From NCBI GenBank assembly GCA_038893495.1, contig JAWARJ010000001.1, positions 310,001 through 374,000 of the forward strand: a stretch of DNA of 64,000 nt. Reading direction: 5' to 3'. The DNA comes from Thermoproteus sp. Lineage in GTDB: Archaea; Thermoproteota; Thermoprotei; Thermoproteales; Thermoproteaceae. Positions 16,282-25,462 of this stretch are shown in pieces. Numbering within the stretch: position 1 is the first letter of the stretch; each line of letters starts with the position of its first letter. Both the position numbers and the translations under genes were made by a program. The notes beneath the pieces were generated by a model. That model was given only the letters and a program-made list of their open reading frames with translations. It ran no database searches and was not told the origin of the DNA.

Positions 16282-17049
16282 CTATCTTGGTCTGGGCGGC
16301 GCTCTGCCCCATATTATGAAACCCGTGAAGGAGACGGTGCGCGTCTCGGGCCTCATCTCGCCGGGCTCGGGCTTCCACGGCCTCACCGACAGCTCGACCA
16401 TATTCACGTCGAGGACGCCGAGGGCGCGGAGAGCGGCCAGAGCCTTCTGGGCGTGTTCTATAGTGGTGCTAAATATGACCACAACGCCGCCGGGTCTCAA
16501 CGAGCTCAACGCAGAGCCGAGGGCGTCCCAAGGAGCGCCCATGTCCAACACAACCACGTCGACCCTAGCCCTCCCGAAGCCGGACTTCGTCACGTCGGTC
16601 ACAACCATATCCACGACCCCGTCGAGGCCCAGAGCCTTTATGTTGCTCCAGGCCACCTCGGCGAAGTCGGCCCTCAGCTCGAAGCTCAAGACCTGCCCGC
16701 CGGGCCCCACGCGCCAAGCCAGAATCGACGCTAGGAGGCCCGAGCCGGCTCCCGCCTCGGCGACTCTGGAGCCAGGCCCCACGCCGGCCACCAAGGCTAT
16801 GAATTCGGCGTCTGGCGGATATACCACCTGCGTCGCGTGTTTCAGCCGCGGCGCTATGTCGTAAAGCGTCGGCTTCAGGACATAGAACTTGTGGCCGAGC
16901 GACGTATAGACGACATCGCCGTATTCAGCGGAGTCCAGCGCCGAGGGCTCTATGGGGCCCCGGATGGTCTCCACTCTACGCCCCACGTGCCTTACCACGA
17001 GCTTATAGCCGTCCTCCGCCACCAACAGCGCCCAGTCGCCACGCCTCAT
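16282..17049 (-). CDS. trmI: tRNA (adenine(57/58)-N1)-methyltransferase TrmI
   Basis: A 255-residue SAM-dependent methyltransferase of the TrmI family, which methylates adenine in the T loop of tRNA and supports heat stability. The N-terminal beta-barrel region (DWALLVAEDGYKLVVRHVG...) is followed by the Rossmann core with motif I SRVAEAGAGSGLLASILA, an acidic residue after the next strand (VLSFELRADFAEVA) and motif IV VDVVVLDMGAPWDAL. A TATA-like gctttaatggg is centred about 23 nt before the ATG, inside the 3' end of the upstream gene. Confidence 0.92.
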   Translation of the reverse strand: MRRGDWALLVAEDGYKLVVRHVGRRVETIRGPIEPSALDSAEYGDVVYTSLGHKFYVLKPTLYDIAPRLKHATQVVYPPDAEFIALVAGVGPGSRVAEAGAGSGLLASILAWRVGPGGQVLSFELRADFAEVAWSNIKALGLDGVVDMVVTDVTKSGFGRARVDVVVLDMGAPWDALGSALSSLRPGGVVVIFSTTIEHAQKALAALRALGVLDVNMVELSVRPWKPEPGEMRPETRTVSFTGFIIWGRAPPRPR

Positions 17050-17070
17050 CGTGGAAAAATAGGCCGCCCA

Positions 17071-17649
17071 TTAAAGCCTTCTGGCCCTCTCCAGTAGGAA
17101 CTCTAAGAACCTCTCAAAGGTCGGCTCTACTCCATCGAACAGGACCAGTGCGTTCCAGGCGGCCACGATAGATTTGTACTCCTCCATCTCCGCCTCTCTG
17201 GCTAAAGCCGCCTCGGCCTCCCTGGAGAGCTCGTAGACGGGGCCCCTCCCCACGCCTGGGCAGAAGGTCCTGGCCTCCTCCAATAGCTCGAACCTAACTA
17301 CTCTGTCGGGCACATATACGTAGGGATAGAAGCGGCAGGTGAGAGGCCTCACGTCGTATATAGAACAGACGAACCTCCCTCCTTGGAGCTTTACGAAAAA
17401 GCAGAAGCCGTCTACCCTCTTCCTCAACGCTAAATAGTGTTCGCGCCTCTCCGAGAGGTAGAAAGCGGGGAGCCCCCAGTCGCCCACGGCGTCCTTGGGC
17501 ACGGCCGCCGCGAACTTCTGCGGGGGGAGGCCGGTCTTTTCGTAGATCCTGGCCAGATCCTTGTGAGTGAGGGGGACCCAGTAGAGCCTACAGCATTCGC
17601 CGCAGAGGAGGCATTTAAACCTCAGGCGGGGGCCTATCCACTCGGGCAC
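17071..17649 (-). CDS. YkgJ-type cysteine cluster protein (putative metal/Fe-S binding)
   Basis: A 192-residue protein of the YkgJ (zinc- or iron-chelating) family. The characteristic cysteines occur in RFKCLLCGECCRLYWVPL near the N-terminus and in GFCFFVKLQGGRFVCSIYD and RPLTCRFYPYVY in the middle. The physiological role of the family is poorly defined. The start is taken as GTG at 17647-17649, directly overlapping the TAG stop of the ABC ATPase gene (TAGTG). An alternative ATG at 17727 would add 26 residues containing two extra cysteines and overlap the ATPase gene by 79 nt. Confidence 0.75.
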   Translation of the reverse strand: MPEWIGPRLRFKCLLCGECCRLYWVPLTHKDLARIYEKTGLPPQKFAAAVPKDAVGDWGLPAFYLSERREHYLALRKRVDGFCFFVKLQGGRFVCSIYDVRPLTCRFYPYVYVPDRVVRFELLEEARTFCPGVGRGPVYELSREAEAALAREAEMEEYKSIVAAWNALVLFDGVEPTFERFLEFLLERARRL

Positions 17650-18671
17650 TACCTCTTTACGTATAGCCAACAGGCAGTGTAGACACCGGGCCTTACTTCC
17701 ACCATGGGCGGCTCTTCCCTCTTGCATATATCCATGGCGAAGGGACAGCGGGGGTGGAAGCGGCAGCCGGGCGGCGGGTTGGCTAAATTCGGCGGCTCGC
17801 CTGGCGCGACCTTCCTGGGCTTAAGCCTGTTCTTGGGGTCGGGGTCCGGTATGGCCTCTATCAACGCCTGCGTGTAGGGGTGGGCGGGCTCCCTGATGAT
17901 CGATCTGAACGGGCCGTACTCCACCAGCTTTCCGGCGTACATTATGGCTATATTGTCGCTGAAGTACTTAGCGGTGGACACGTCGTGGGTTATATAGAGG
18001 AAGGCGGCGTTGTGCCGCTTCTGGACATCCTTGAGCAGATTCAGTATCTCGACCCTCACCGATACGTCGAGCATCGAGACCGGCTCGTCGGCGACTACGA
18101 ACTCGGGGTTAAGGATTATAGCCCTAGCGATCGCCACGCGTTGTCTCTGTCCTCCTGAGAGCATGTGGGGGTATTTGTTTATGAAGTCCTCTGGAGGCGT
18201 CAGCTTTACCTCCTCAAGCGCCTTGTAGACCCTTTCCATTCTTTCGCTTTTAGGCACTCCGTGTATTATAAGGGGCTCCTCCAATATGAAGCCTATGCTG
18301 TGGTAGGGATGGAGGCTGGAGTAGGGGTCTTGGAATATTATGGAGACTCTCCTCCTAAACCACTTACGTAGTTCCGACTCCTCGGCGTCTGTTATGTCCC
18401 TCCCCTCGAATAGAAGCCTCCCGCCGGTGGGCTTCAAGAGCCTTATTAGCGTCCTCCCTAGAGTCGTTTTGCCGCTACCCGATTCGCCTACTACCGCCAG
18501 AGTCTCACCCTTGGCGACGCTCAAACTGATATCGTCCACCGCCTTTACGTAAATCGGCTTTGAGAAAAGTCCCCTTTTCACGCTGTACCAAAGCCTAAGC
18601 CTATGCGCCACCACCAAGGAGTCTTCGCGCACCCAAGGCGTTTCCGACAGCTCTAGAGCCTTGGAGGCCAT
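17649..18671 (-). CDS. Dpp/Opp-type ABC transporter ATPase (second subunit, DppF-like)
   Basis: A 340-residue ATP-binding subunit of an oligopeptide/oligosaccharide importer. Walker A is GESGSGKTT, the signature LSGGQRQRVAIARAI, and Walker B FVVADEPVSMLD. The C-terminal oligopeptide-transporter extension includes the Cys-containing GCRFHPRCPFAMDICKREEPP motif thought to hold an Fe-S cluster. It is the last transporter gene in the operon; the stop overlaps the start of a YkgJ-type gene. It pairs with the DppD-like ATPase four bases upstream. Confidence 0.95.
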   Translation of the reverse strand: MASKALELSETPWVREDSLVVAHRLRLWYSVKRGLFSKPIYVKAVDDISLSVAKGETLAVVGESGSGKTTLGRTLIRLLKPTGGRLLFEGRDITDAEESELRKWFRRRVSIIFQDPYSSLHPYHSIGFILEEPLIIHGVPKSERMERVYKALEEVKLTPPEDFINKYPHMLSGGQRQRVAIARAIILNPEFVVADEPVSMLDVSVRVEILNLLKDVQKRHNAAFLYITHDVSTAKYFSDNIAIMYAGKLVEYGPFRSIIREPAHPYTQALIEAIPDPDPKNRLKPRKVAPGEPPNLANPPPGCRFHPRCPFAMDICKREEPPMVEVRPGVYTACWLYVKR

Positions 18672-18675
18672 GGCA

Positions 18676-19680
18676 CTACGAACTGCCCACTTTATATTGA
18701 TAGAGCCAGCATGCGGCCAGATGGCGCCTGGCGGTCCACGGCTTCAGCTCGAAGGACGGCGGCTCCCTATCGTCGCAAAGGCCCTTTAAGCTCTTGTCGT
18801 TGGCGAAATAGGGACAGCGGGGGTGGAAACGACAGCCCTTCGGCGGGTCTATTAGGCTCGGCACCTCGCCCGGTATGTACGACAGCTCCTTGTCGGTCCT
18901 CAAGGTGGGCATGCTCGACATAAGGCCCTGCGTGTAGGGATGGGCCGGCGCGGCGTATATGTCATCGGAGCTCCCTATCTCCACGAGCTTCCCCGCATAC
19001 ATCACGGCCACGGCGTCGGCGAGCTCGCTGGCGAGGGCCAAATCGTGGGTGATGAAGATGTACGACAGCTTCAGCCTGGCCTTCAACTCCTTCAAGAGGT
19101 TCATTATGTTGGCTTGCGTCATCACATCAAGCGCTGAGGTGGGCTCGTCGAGTATTAGGAGTTTGGGCCTCGCCATTATGGCCATGGCGATAACCACACG
19201 TTGCTTCATGCCGCCCGACAGCTGGTGGGGATAGCGGTTCACCACGTCCCTCGGAAGGCCTACGCTCTCAAGGGAGTCTTGCGCCAAGCGGAGCGCCTCG
19301 GCCTTAGGCATCCCCTGAAGCACAAAGGGCTCTATCATCTGCTCCCCTATCGTTATTACGGGATTCAGGGCATTCATAGAGGCTTGAGGCACCATGGCAA
19401 CCTTACGCCATCTGACCTCCCTCCTAAAGCGGTCCTCCGGCATATGGAGTATCTCCTCCCCCTCAAGGTAGACCTCCCCATCGACCAGCGAGACGTTCCT
19501 CTCCCACACCCTAGTGATGACTTTAGCCAATGTCGACTTGCCGCTACCCGTCTCGCCCACCACGGCCAGCGTCTCGCCTTCATTTAGGTCAAAAGACACA
19601 CCGTCGAGAGCCTTAAGTATCCCCTTAGTCGTCTGGTAGTAGAGCCTTACGTTTCTCACCTCTAGGAGCGCCATAGTCAC
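18676..19680 (-). CDS. Dpp/Opp-type ABC transporter ATPase (first subunit, DppD-like)
   Basis: A 334-residue ATP-binding subunit. Walker A is GETGSGKST, signature LSGGMKQRVVIAMAI, Walker B LLILDEPTSALD. The C-terminal extension carries GCRFHPRCPYFANDKSLKGLCDDREPP, the Cys-rich motif of this class. The start overlaps the stop of the DppC-like permease gene by four bases (19677-19680), and the stop is four bases before the next ATPase, so the operon is tightly coupled. Confidence 0.95.
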   Translation of the reverse strand: MTMALLEVRNVRLYYQTTKGILKALDGVSFDLNEGETLAVVGETGSGKSTLAKVITRVWERNVSLVDGEVYLEGEEILHMPEDRFRREVRWRKVAMVPQASMNALNPVITIGEQMIEPFVLQGMPKAEALRLAQDSLESVGLPRDVVNRYPHQLSGGMKQRVVIAMAIMARPKLLILDEPTSALDVMTQANIMNLLKELKARLKLSYIFITHDLALASELADAVAVMYAGKLVEIGSSDDIYAAPAHPYTQGLMSSMPTLRTDKELSYIPGEVPSLIDPPKGCRFHPRCPYFANDKSLKGLCDDREPPSFELKPWTARRHLAACWLYQYKVGSS

Positions 19681-21080
19681 GCGTGTCTAAGCCTCGGGTT
19701 CACCACGGGCTCTAGGCCCATGGCCACAAATATAAACGTAACTGCCACGAAGGTTATCAGAAGCCCAGGCGGCACTACCCACCACCAGTAGCCCGACGTC
19801 AAGGCGCCGAACTCGTTGGCGTAAGCTAATATGTTGCCCCACGTGGGCAGTTCGGCTCCGGCCAGGTTGAAGAAGTTTATTGCAGATAGGGTCAGTATGC
19901 CGCCCGGCACGTTGACCACAAAGAGGTATAGAGTGTAGGGCATGACCATGGGCAAGATGTGGTTTCTAAGAATCCAAGCTCTGCTCGCCCCGGCGGCCAT
20001 CGCCGATTCGATAAATTGAGACGTCTTTATCTGCATGACCATAGCTCTAACCACACGCGCCGAGCCTCCCCACGAGACCGCCGCCAGGAAGACTATGGCG
20101 TCCCATATGTTCCACTGGAACATCACCGAGAAGACTATCAAAAGCGGGAACGCCGGTAACAATATGAAGAAGTCGGTGACCCTAGTCAGAATCTCGTCTA
20201 CAAGTCCGCCATAGAACGCAGCGACGACGCCTATCAGTATAGCCAACACCACCACTATGGCGGCCGTTATTAAGCCCACGGCGAGGTCTATGGGGAAGCC
20301 AGCCAGGAGGCCCAGCCAGAGGTCGTGGCCCAGGAAGTCGGTGCCCATGAGGCCGAAGACCTCGCCCTCCAGCACTACAGAAAGGTCCTTTTTACCTATT
20401 GTCGTGGATGAACTAAATGTATATATAGTTAGCGTGAATTTATATATGCCGTTCAACGGGACGAGCTTGCCGTTTTGTACGGTATAGAATATATAGGGTA
20501 TAGCCGAGGAGCCTGCGGGGACCGCATTGGGGAGGCCGAAATTCGTCTGGTAGAACGCATCTACCTGGGAGATCAACTGCGGCGTGAGGCCCAGGCCTAT
20601 GAACTGGCTGTTCACGGCGATGGGGCCGAGCTGGATGGTCTTCCCGTCGGGTCTCGTCACCGTCAAGTAGGCCACCGACGTGGCGTTGTACACGTTGGGG
20701 TTCCTCACTATTAAGTACAGGTTCCTCCACGGTGTGGAGTACGTGTAGTCCACATTGAAGGTAACTATCGCATATCCGACGCCTCCGCTAGATCCGCCCG
20801 TGAAGTTGAAGTTTGTAATCGCCAGCTGGGGGGCATAGGCGTTGCCAGTAAACGCGTTGATCCACGCGGGCGGGGCGTATTTGGGGTTTACCTGCCAGTA
20901 GGAGGGGGTATTCCAAAGGGCGCCGAAGTTGGGGGGAAGCGCCACTAGGGCGTAAATGGAGAAGGCCACCATTATGGCGAAGAAGGCAAATGCGACTTTG
21001 CCCGTGACCGACGAGATGAAGCCTCGCCATATCTCGCCCGGCGTCATCCCGAGTATTCTAAATTCCCGCCTGGCCGCCAT
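19677..21080 (-). CDS. Dpp/Opp-type ABC transporter permease (DppC-like) with large extracytoplasmic insert
   Basis: A 467-residue membrane permease. After an N-terminal membrane helix (VAFAFFAIMVAFSIYALVAL) there is an outside domain of about 200 residues, far longer than in bacterial DppC, then the transport core with five helices and the EAA loop ESAMAAGASRAWILRNHILP. The ATG at 21080 (MAARREFRI) lies three bases after the stop of the DppB-like gene; the frame stays open further upstream but that part is only the shadow of the neighbouring gene. The large insert is common in archaeal members. Confidence 0.9.
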   Translation of the reverse strand: MAARREFRILGMTPGEIWRGFISSVTGKVAFAFFAIMVAFSIYALVALPPNFGALWNTPSYWQVNPKYAPPAWINAFTGNAYAPQLAITNFNFTGGSSGGVGYAIVTFNVDYTYSTPWRNLYLIVRNPNVYNATSVAYLTVTRPDGKTIQLGPIAVNSQFIGLGLTPQLISQVDAFYQTNFGLPNAVPAGSSAIPYIFYTVQNGKLVPLNGIYKFTLTIYTFSSSTTIGKKDLSVVLEGEVFGLMGTDFLGHDLWLGLLAGFPIDLAVGLITAAIVVVLAILIGVVAAFYGGLVDEILTRVTDFFILLPAFPLLIVFSVMFQWNIWDAIVFLAAVSWGGSARVVRAMVMQIKTSQFIESAMAAGASRAWILRNHILPMVMPYTLYLFVVNVPGGILTLSAINFFNLAGAELPTWGNILAYANEFGALTSGYWWWVVPPGLLITFVAVTFIFVAMGLEPVVNPRLRHA

Positions 21081-21082
21081 GG

Positions 21083-22189
21083 CTACTCCGACCTGATCCT
21101 CGGGTCCAAGACTATATAGAGCACCTCCAACACCAACACGAGCGCTATGTAGAGGAGCGTCGAGGCGTAGGTGAGCGCCACGATGACCGGCATGTCTGGA
21201 GTCGGGGCGAAGATCGCGAGGTTGTAGACGTAGCCGAGGCCCCACCAGCGGAAGACCGCCTCGGTTATGATAAAGCCGCCGAATATTATGAAGGGCAGCG
21301 AGAGGAGTATGCTGGTCATTATGGCGGGGGCGGCCGGCCTAAGGATGTAGCGGCTGGTGATCCTTCCGTCCGGCAGCCCCTTTATCTTGGCGAAGGTGAC
21401 GAAGTCCTCCTGGGCAGTGTTTAGAGTAACGGTCCTCGCGAAGTAGGCCCAGCCGCCTACGTTTACTATCAGCACGGTGGCGAGGGGGAGCGCGAAGTGC
21501 CATAGGAGGTCTGCAAGCGCGTTGGGGTTGGTCAAGACCGACAGGGGCGAGGTGAACCACATCGAGTAGTACTGGGGGCTCAAGATGCCCCCCGACGGGA
21601 AGTAGATGGGTGACTTGACCGTCTGGAGGTAAAAACTGAAGACCAAGAGGAGCAATATCCCTACCCACCACTGCGGCAGTCCGTTCGAGACAGCTCCGTA
21701 GTACATAACTGCCCTATCCCTCTTGCTCCCATATCTCAAAGCCGACCGGAGCCCTATCTGTATCCCTATGAACGCGCTGAGGAGTATGCCAAAGGTATCC
21801 AGAAGCACGGTGCCCGGCAGAGCCGACGTGATTATGTCGGCGACCCTCCCAGAGGCGATGCCGTATATGTCGGGGAAATAGGAATAGCCCCAGTTGAATA
21901 TAAGCATGTTGTACATTATATAAAAGACTCTGATGTACATAGGCTTATCGAGACCATACGCCTTGGTGAGCTGGTCTACAAGCGTGTTGTAAAGCTCTTG
22001 TATTTGCGCCGGCGTGTAGTGGCCACTTTTGGCCAACTGTGACACCAAAGCTCTTGCCTCCAGCTGAATTTGTGTCTCTAACAGCTTTGCCGCAGGTCCC
22101 GAAAGGGCGTAGGAAATTACGAAAAGCACGACGAATAATAACACGACTAGATTAGCCGCTCTAATCCCCAAGGTTCTAAATAGACCCAT
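21083..22189 (-). CDS. Dpp/Opp-type ABC transporter permease (DppB-like)
   Basis: A 368-residue integral membrane permease. The N-terminal helix AANLVVLLFVVLFVISYAL leads into a domain with YGLDKPMYIRVFYIMYNML, typical of DppB, and a transport core with the EAA-type sequence TFAKIKGLPDGRITSRYILRPAAP. It sits between the binding-protein gene and the DppC-like gene; 41 bases separate it from the binding protein stop. It should form the import channel with the DppC-like protein. Confidence 0.93.
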   Translation of the reverse strand: MGLFRTLGIRAANLVVLLFVVLFVISYALSGPAAKLLETQIQLEARALVSQLAKSGHYTPAQIQELYNTLVDQLTKAYGLDKPMYIRVFYIMYNMLIFNWGYSYFPDIYGIASGRVADIITSALPGTVLLDTFGILLSAFIGIQIGLRSALRYGSKRDRAVMYYGAVSNGLPQWWVGILLLLVFSFYLQTVKSPIYFPSGGILSPQYYSMWFTSPLSVLTNPNALADLLWHFALPLATVLIVNVGGWAYFARTVTLNTAQEDFVTFAKIKGLPDGRITSRYILRPAAPAIMTSILLSLPFIIFGGFIITEAVFRWWGLGYVYNLAIFAPTPDMPVIVALTYASTLLYIALVLVLEVLYIVLDPRIRSE

Positions 22190-22230
22190 AGAAAATATAT
22201 AGGAAAAAAGAGGTATTTATTTTATCCGGC

Positions 22231-24894
22231 TTAACGCCGTCTGATCGCCAATACGGCCACCACAATTATTAGTATTATCACAACCGCCACGAGCGCCCAG
22301 ACCCAGCCGGGCACGGCGGATACAGTCGTCGTGACTGCAGACGTTACGGTCGTAGCCGACGTGACTGTCGTAGCTGTGGAGACTGTGGTCGTAGCTACGC
22401 TAGTGGTGCTCGTGGTCACAGTGACTGCGCCCACTGCGGCCAGAGTGGCGGAGTAAGTAGTGGGTACGGTCACCCTATCGGTGTACAACATCATGTTCAA
22501 CGTGTATACTCCAGGTGTCGACACGGCGCTGGCCGGCACCGTGAAGCTAAGCTGGCCCGGCACGTTGGAGGTGACAGTCCCGCTGTAGACCACCTGCCCC
22601 TGCGGGTTGGTGATGTAGACGTAGGCCCTCGGTAGGCCTACTCCCTGCACGGTGACGGTTATGGTGTTGGCTTGCCCTACTATCAACGTGGTCGGCGAGA
22701 CAGAGACCACAGAGGCTAGCGGGTTGGGAGGCACTGACGGGACTGCGCCGTATATCTTGCTATACCAGTAGGTGTAGTTGAAGGGATAGCCGCTCCAGAG
22801 GATGAAGACCGCCGACTGCGGCGTCGTGGAGACTATGGACTTGAGGATGTAGGGGCCGTTGCTTATGAAGAGATGGCCGTACTGGTTATAGAAGCTCAAG
22901 GCGGCTTGGTAGGCTTGCACCGCCTGGCTGGAGTTGAGCATACAGCCGACGCCGGGGACGCAGGCCCAAGATCCGTTGTCCCATATGGAGCCGGTGGAGG
23001 CCCACTGGCTCAAATAGCCGGCTAGTATCTTGGCGCTATCGGGGGCGGTCAAGTCCACTTGAGGGACGCTCATGGACCTCGACTCGGGTCTGGTTAGCGC
23101 CAGCTTGCCGTCCTTCATGGCTTGGAACATAGCCGCATATACCTCCCAGGGGACCGACCAGGTGTAGTACGGAGCGTAGTAGGAGCCCACTATATTGGGG
23201 TCTGGGAACCAATAGCTTGAATAGACCACGACGGTGCCGTTGGGGAAGAACTGCACGCCGAGTATAGTGCTAACGCTGGGCTGTAGGGCGCCTTGTAAGT
23301 CGCCTATATATTTGGCGTTAGCTCCTAGGTCGGGAGCGCCTTGGGCCAAATCGAAGATGAAGTACCAATACATCATGACGTCGGCCATAGTGATGGGCTG
23401 ACCGTCCTGCCAATTGGTGCCCAGCCAAGTCCCATTGTAGTAGTACCTAATCACCGCCTTGGCCATATGGCCCGGCCCCACCTGCACCCACTTGCCTAAG
23501 GTCGCATTCCAAACCACGGCGTTAGGCGGCACGGGGTATATAGCCGAGCCGTTGGGGCTTAACTGGACCGACCAAGCGCCGCGATAGGGTATGGGCTCGC
23601 CTGAGAACGGGTCATAGGCCATGAACGGGTCGAACAGCCAGCCCAGCACATCGTCAGCAGTATATGAATCCATAGATATATACCAGCCGAGCGGGCTCCA
23701 CGGGAACTGCTTCACGTGGAGCATGCCGACAGTTAGGCTGTTTTTGCCCGGCACGTAGGCGAACTTAACGCCGTAGGGGGTCTCTAAACCCAATACCGAG
23801 GGCATGTAGTTCTTCAAGTTGTTCACTACGGGATAGGCTGCGGCCCTAGCCACTTGCCACACCCTAACGGCCTCGGCGAAACAGTCAGATAGAGCTATCT
23901 GAGACAGCTGTTCGAACTGCTGGAGGCTAGTGAAGTTGCCAGATGAGACTATTTGAGTTACGTTGTCTATCGTCGCGTTCATGTACTGCCAGAAGCCCGG
24001 CTCGCCCCAGCCGGGCATGTTGCCCGACCATGAGGCGCAGAAGCTCGCGCCAGCGCCGGTGTCCCAAGGAGTCGGCGTTATGGACCAAGCCTCTGTGTAT
24101 ATCTGCCACTGCATGTCGGCGGGGTTAGAGCCGTAGACCGTGCTGAGGGCGTCCGTCAGGGTGCCGTAGATCGGCTTGATGGTGAAGCCCAGCGCCTGTA
24201 GGGCCTCCGAGAACATCAAGCCCATCTGGTAGCGGTACGGGTCGTCGTTCCTAATGAAGAAGATTATGGTCACGGGCTGCGGGGTCGTGGAGTTCGGTGG
24301 CACGTAGTACCACTTGCCGTTGACCCAAAGGATTCTGCCGTGCCAGACGGGGTCTGTCTGGTTTATCTGCTTGAATAGGGCCCATATGGAGGCGTTAACG
24401 TACGTCGGGTCGTAGTGTATGTTGAACTGCGATATGTAGGGCACTATGAGCACGTAACTGTTGAGGGCGAACGGGCCCGGCCACATCAACATGGGCGTGC
24501 CGAGGCCGTGGAATACTTGTTGCACTATGGCGCTCCTGTCCACTAAGTAGTTCATCAGGAAGCGGAACTGCCTATAGGCAAAGGGATTGAAAGTCTTGTT
24601 GCTTGGGTAGGGATTGAACAGTAGGTCGTAAGCCGATATCATGCCGGGGCTCACAAGCGTCAAGTTGGGGTTCTGTTGGAGCTGGACCACGACGTTAACA
24701 GGCAGGGCCCACGGGTTTAGATGTAGGTCTATCTTGCCGCTTTGGAAGTAAAGCGGCACTTGGTCGTTGGGCACCTCGGTGACCGTTACTGTCTGAGGCA
24801 TAGGGGTAGCGGTCTGGGCGACTGCTAGGTACGCGGAGAGAACCAACACGGCAGCCACCACGGCCGCCAGTAGGACTGTTTTTCTCGATGTCAT
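22231..24894 (-). CDS. ABC transporter substrate-binding protein (SBP_bac_5 family) with permuted domain order
   Basis: An 887-residue membrane-anchored binding protein. An N-terminal signal/anchor (VLLAAVVAAVLVLSAYLAVA) and a C-terminal Thr/Val-rich stalk plus helix (WVWALVAVVIILIIVVAVLA) ending RRR are typical of archaeal extracellular binding proteins. Family landmarks are in unusual order: the part that normally lies late (LYFQSGKIDLHL, then FRFLMNYLVDRSAIV) is at residues about 50-125, while the normally early part (LFDPFMAYDPFSGEPIPYRG, then WQDGQPITMADVMMYW, then NGPYILKS) follows at about 410-690. This looks like a circular permutation. The ligand may be a peptide or oligosaccharide. 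Confidence 0.88.
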   Translation of the reverse strand: MTSRKTVLLAAVVAAVLVLSAYLAVAQTATPMPQTVTVTEVPNDQVPLYFQSGKIDLHLNPWALPVNVVVQLQQNPNLTLVSPGMISAYDLLFNPYPSNKTFNPFAYRQFRFLMNYLVDRSAIVQQVFHGLGTPMLMWPGPFALNSYVLIVPYISQFNIHYDPTYVNASIWALFKQINQTDPVWHGRILWVNGKWYYVPPNSTTPQPVTIIFFIRNDDPYRYQMGLMFSEALQALGFTIKPIYGTLTDALSTVYGSNPADMQWQIYTEAWSITPTPWDTGAGASFCASWSGNMPGWGEPGFWQYMNATIDNVTQIVSSGNFTSLQQFEQLSQIALSDCFAEAVRVWQVARAAAYPVVNNLKNYMPSVLGLETPYGVKFAYVPGKNSLTVGMLHVKQFPWSPLGWYISMDSYTADDVLGWLFDPFMAYDPFSGEPIPYRGAWSVQLSPNGSAIYPVPPNAVVWNATLGKWVQVGPGHMAKAVIRYYYNGTWLGTNWQDGQPITMADVMMYWYFIFDLAQGAPDLGANAKYIGDLQGALQPSVSTILGVQFFPNGTVVVYSSYWFPDPNIVGSYYAPYYTWSVPWEVYAAMFQAMKDGKLALTRPESRSMSVPQVDLTAPDSAKILAGYLSQWASTGSIWDNGSWACVPGVGCMLNSSQAVQAYQAALSFYNQYGHLFISNGPYILKSIVSTTPQSAVFILWSGYPFNYTYWYSKIYGAVPSVPPNPLASVVSVSPTTLIVGQANTITVTVQGVGLPRAYVYITNPQGQVVYSGTVTSNVPGQLSFTVPASAVSTPGVYTLNMMLYTDRVTVPTTYSATLAAVGAVTVTTSTTSVATTTVSTATTVTSATTVTSAVTTTVSAVPGWVWALVAVVIILIIVVAVLAIRRR

Positions 24895-25415
24895 GACCTA
24901 TAATCCTTTGAGGTATTTAACATTTCCTCGTTAGTCCTCAAGGGAGTCCTCCTAGTTTTATATGCAATCTGAAATAGATATCCAACTATGAGGAATGCCA
25001 ACATGAGTAAGAAGAGAATTACCATTATTATGGTTAATATTTTATTGAGTAGTGGAATTTTTATACTTTTAATCACAATATAAACATTCTCTATAGATTT
25101 ATTTATATATACATAATTAGCAAAAGAGAAGTTGTAGACCGCGGCGGCCTGTGGCCCTACCGCCAGTGAGACGTTGTTGAGAAAATTCACGCCGTATATC
25201 GACTCGCCTATCGAAAGGGGCACTTCGACTGGCGCGACGCTGGTATTGTTGAGATATATGAGGAGGAGAGTCCCTCCGACAGAGATGTTCATAGGTCTCA
25301 CGGGCCCTGTATAGTAGATGGAGGTGGAGTAGGGATTTAAGATCAAATAGAGCGCAGTCAAGGCCGCCAGCGCCCCGAATATATAGGCTAGCCTCAAAAG
25401 CCCTTTTGGCGACAC
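24891..25415 (-). CDS. Small two-helix membrane protein leading the ABC operon
   Basis: A protein of about 174 residues with an N-terminal helix (LRLAYIFGALAALTALYLIL), an extracytoplasmic domain with several N-x-S/T sites, and a second helix near residue 140 (ILTIIMVILFLLMLAFLIVGYLF). Its stop overlaps the binding protein start by four bases, so it belongs to the transporter operon. The GTG at 25415 is preferred as start because the TATA box (25435-25440) is centred 23 nt upstream; a TTG at 25424 would be too close. No family recognised; perhaps a transporter accessory or anchor. Confidence 0.7.
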   Translation of the reverse strand: MSPKGLLRLAYIFGALAALTALYLILNPYSTSIYYTGPVRPMNISVGGTLLLIYLNNTSVAPVEVPLSIGESIYGVNFLNNVSLAVGPQAAAVYNFSFANYVYINKSIENVYIVIKSIKIPLLNKILTIIMVILFLLMLAFLIVGYLFQIAYKTRRTPLRTNEEMLNTSKDYRS

Positions 25416-25434
25416 AAACGCCAAGAGGCGCGAC

Positions 25435-25442
25435 TATAAAGG
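25435..25442 (-). promoter_or_regulatory. TATA box of the first Dpp-type operon
   Basis: The minus strand reads gcctttatagtcg with TTTATA at 25435-25440, centred 23 nt before the GTG at 25415. The operon probably runs to about 17071. Confidence 0.45.
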
Positions 25443-25462
25443 CTTTTAGGCCTGCGGAGGAG

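Noticed and set aside
19677-21245. N-terminal extension of the DppC-like permease to 21245
   Set aside because: The first 55 residues are the shadow of the DppB gene; the ATG at 21080 fits the family and the operon spacing.
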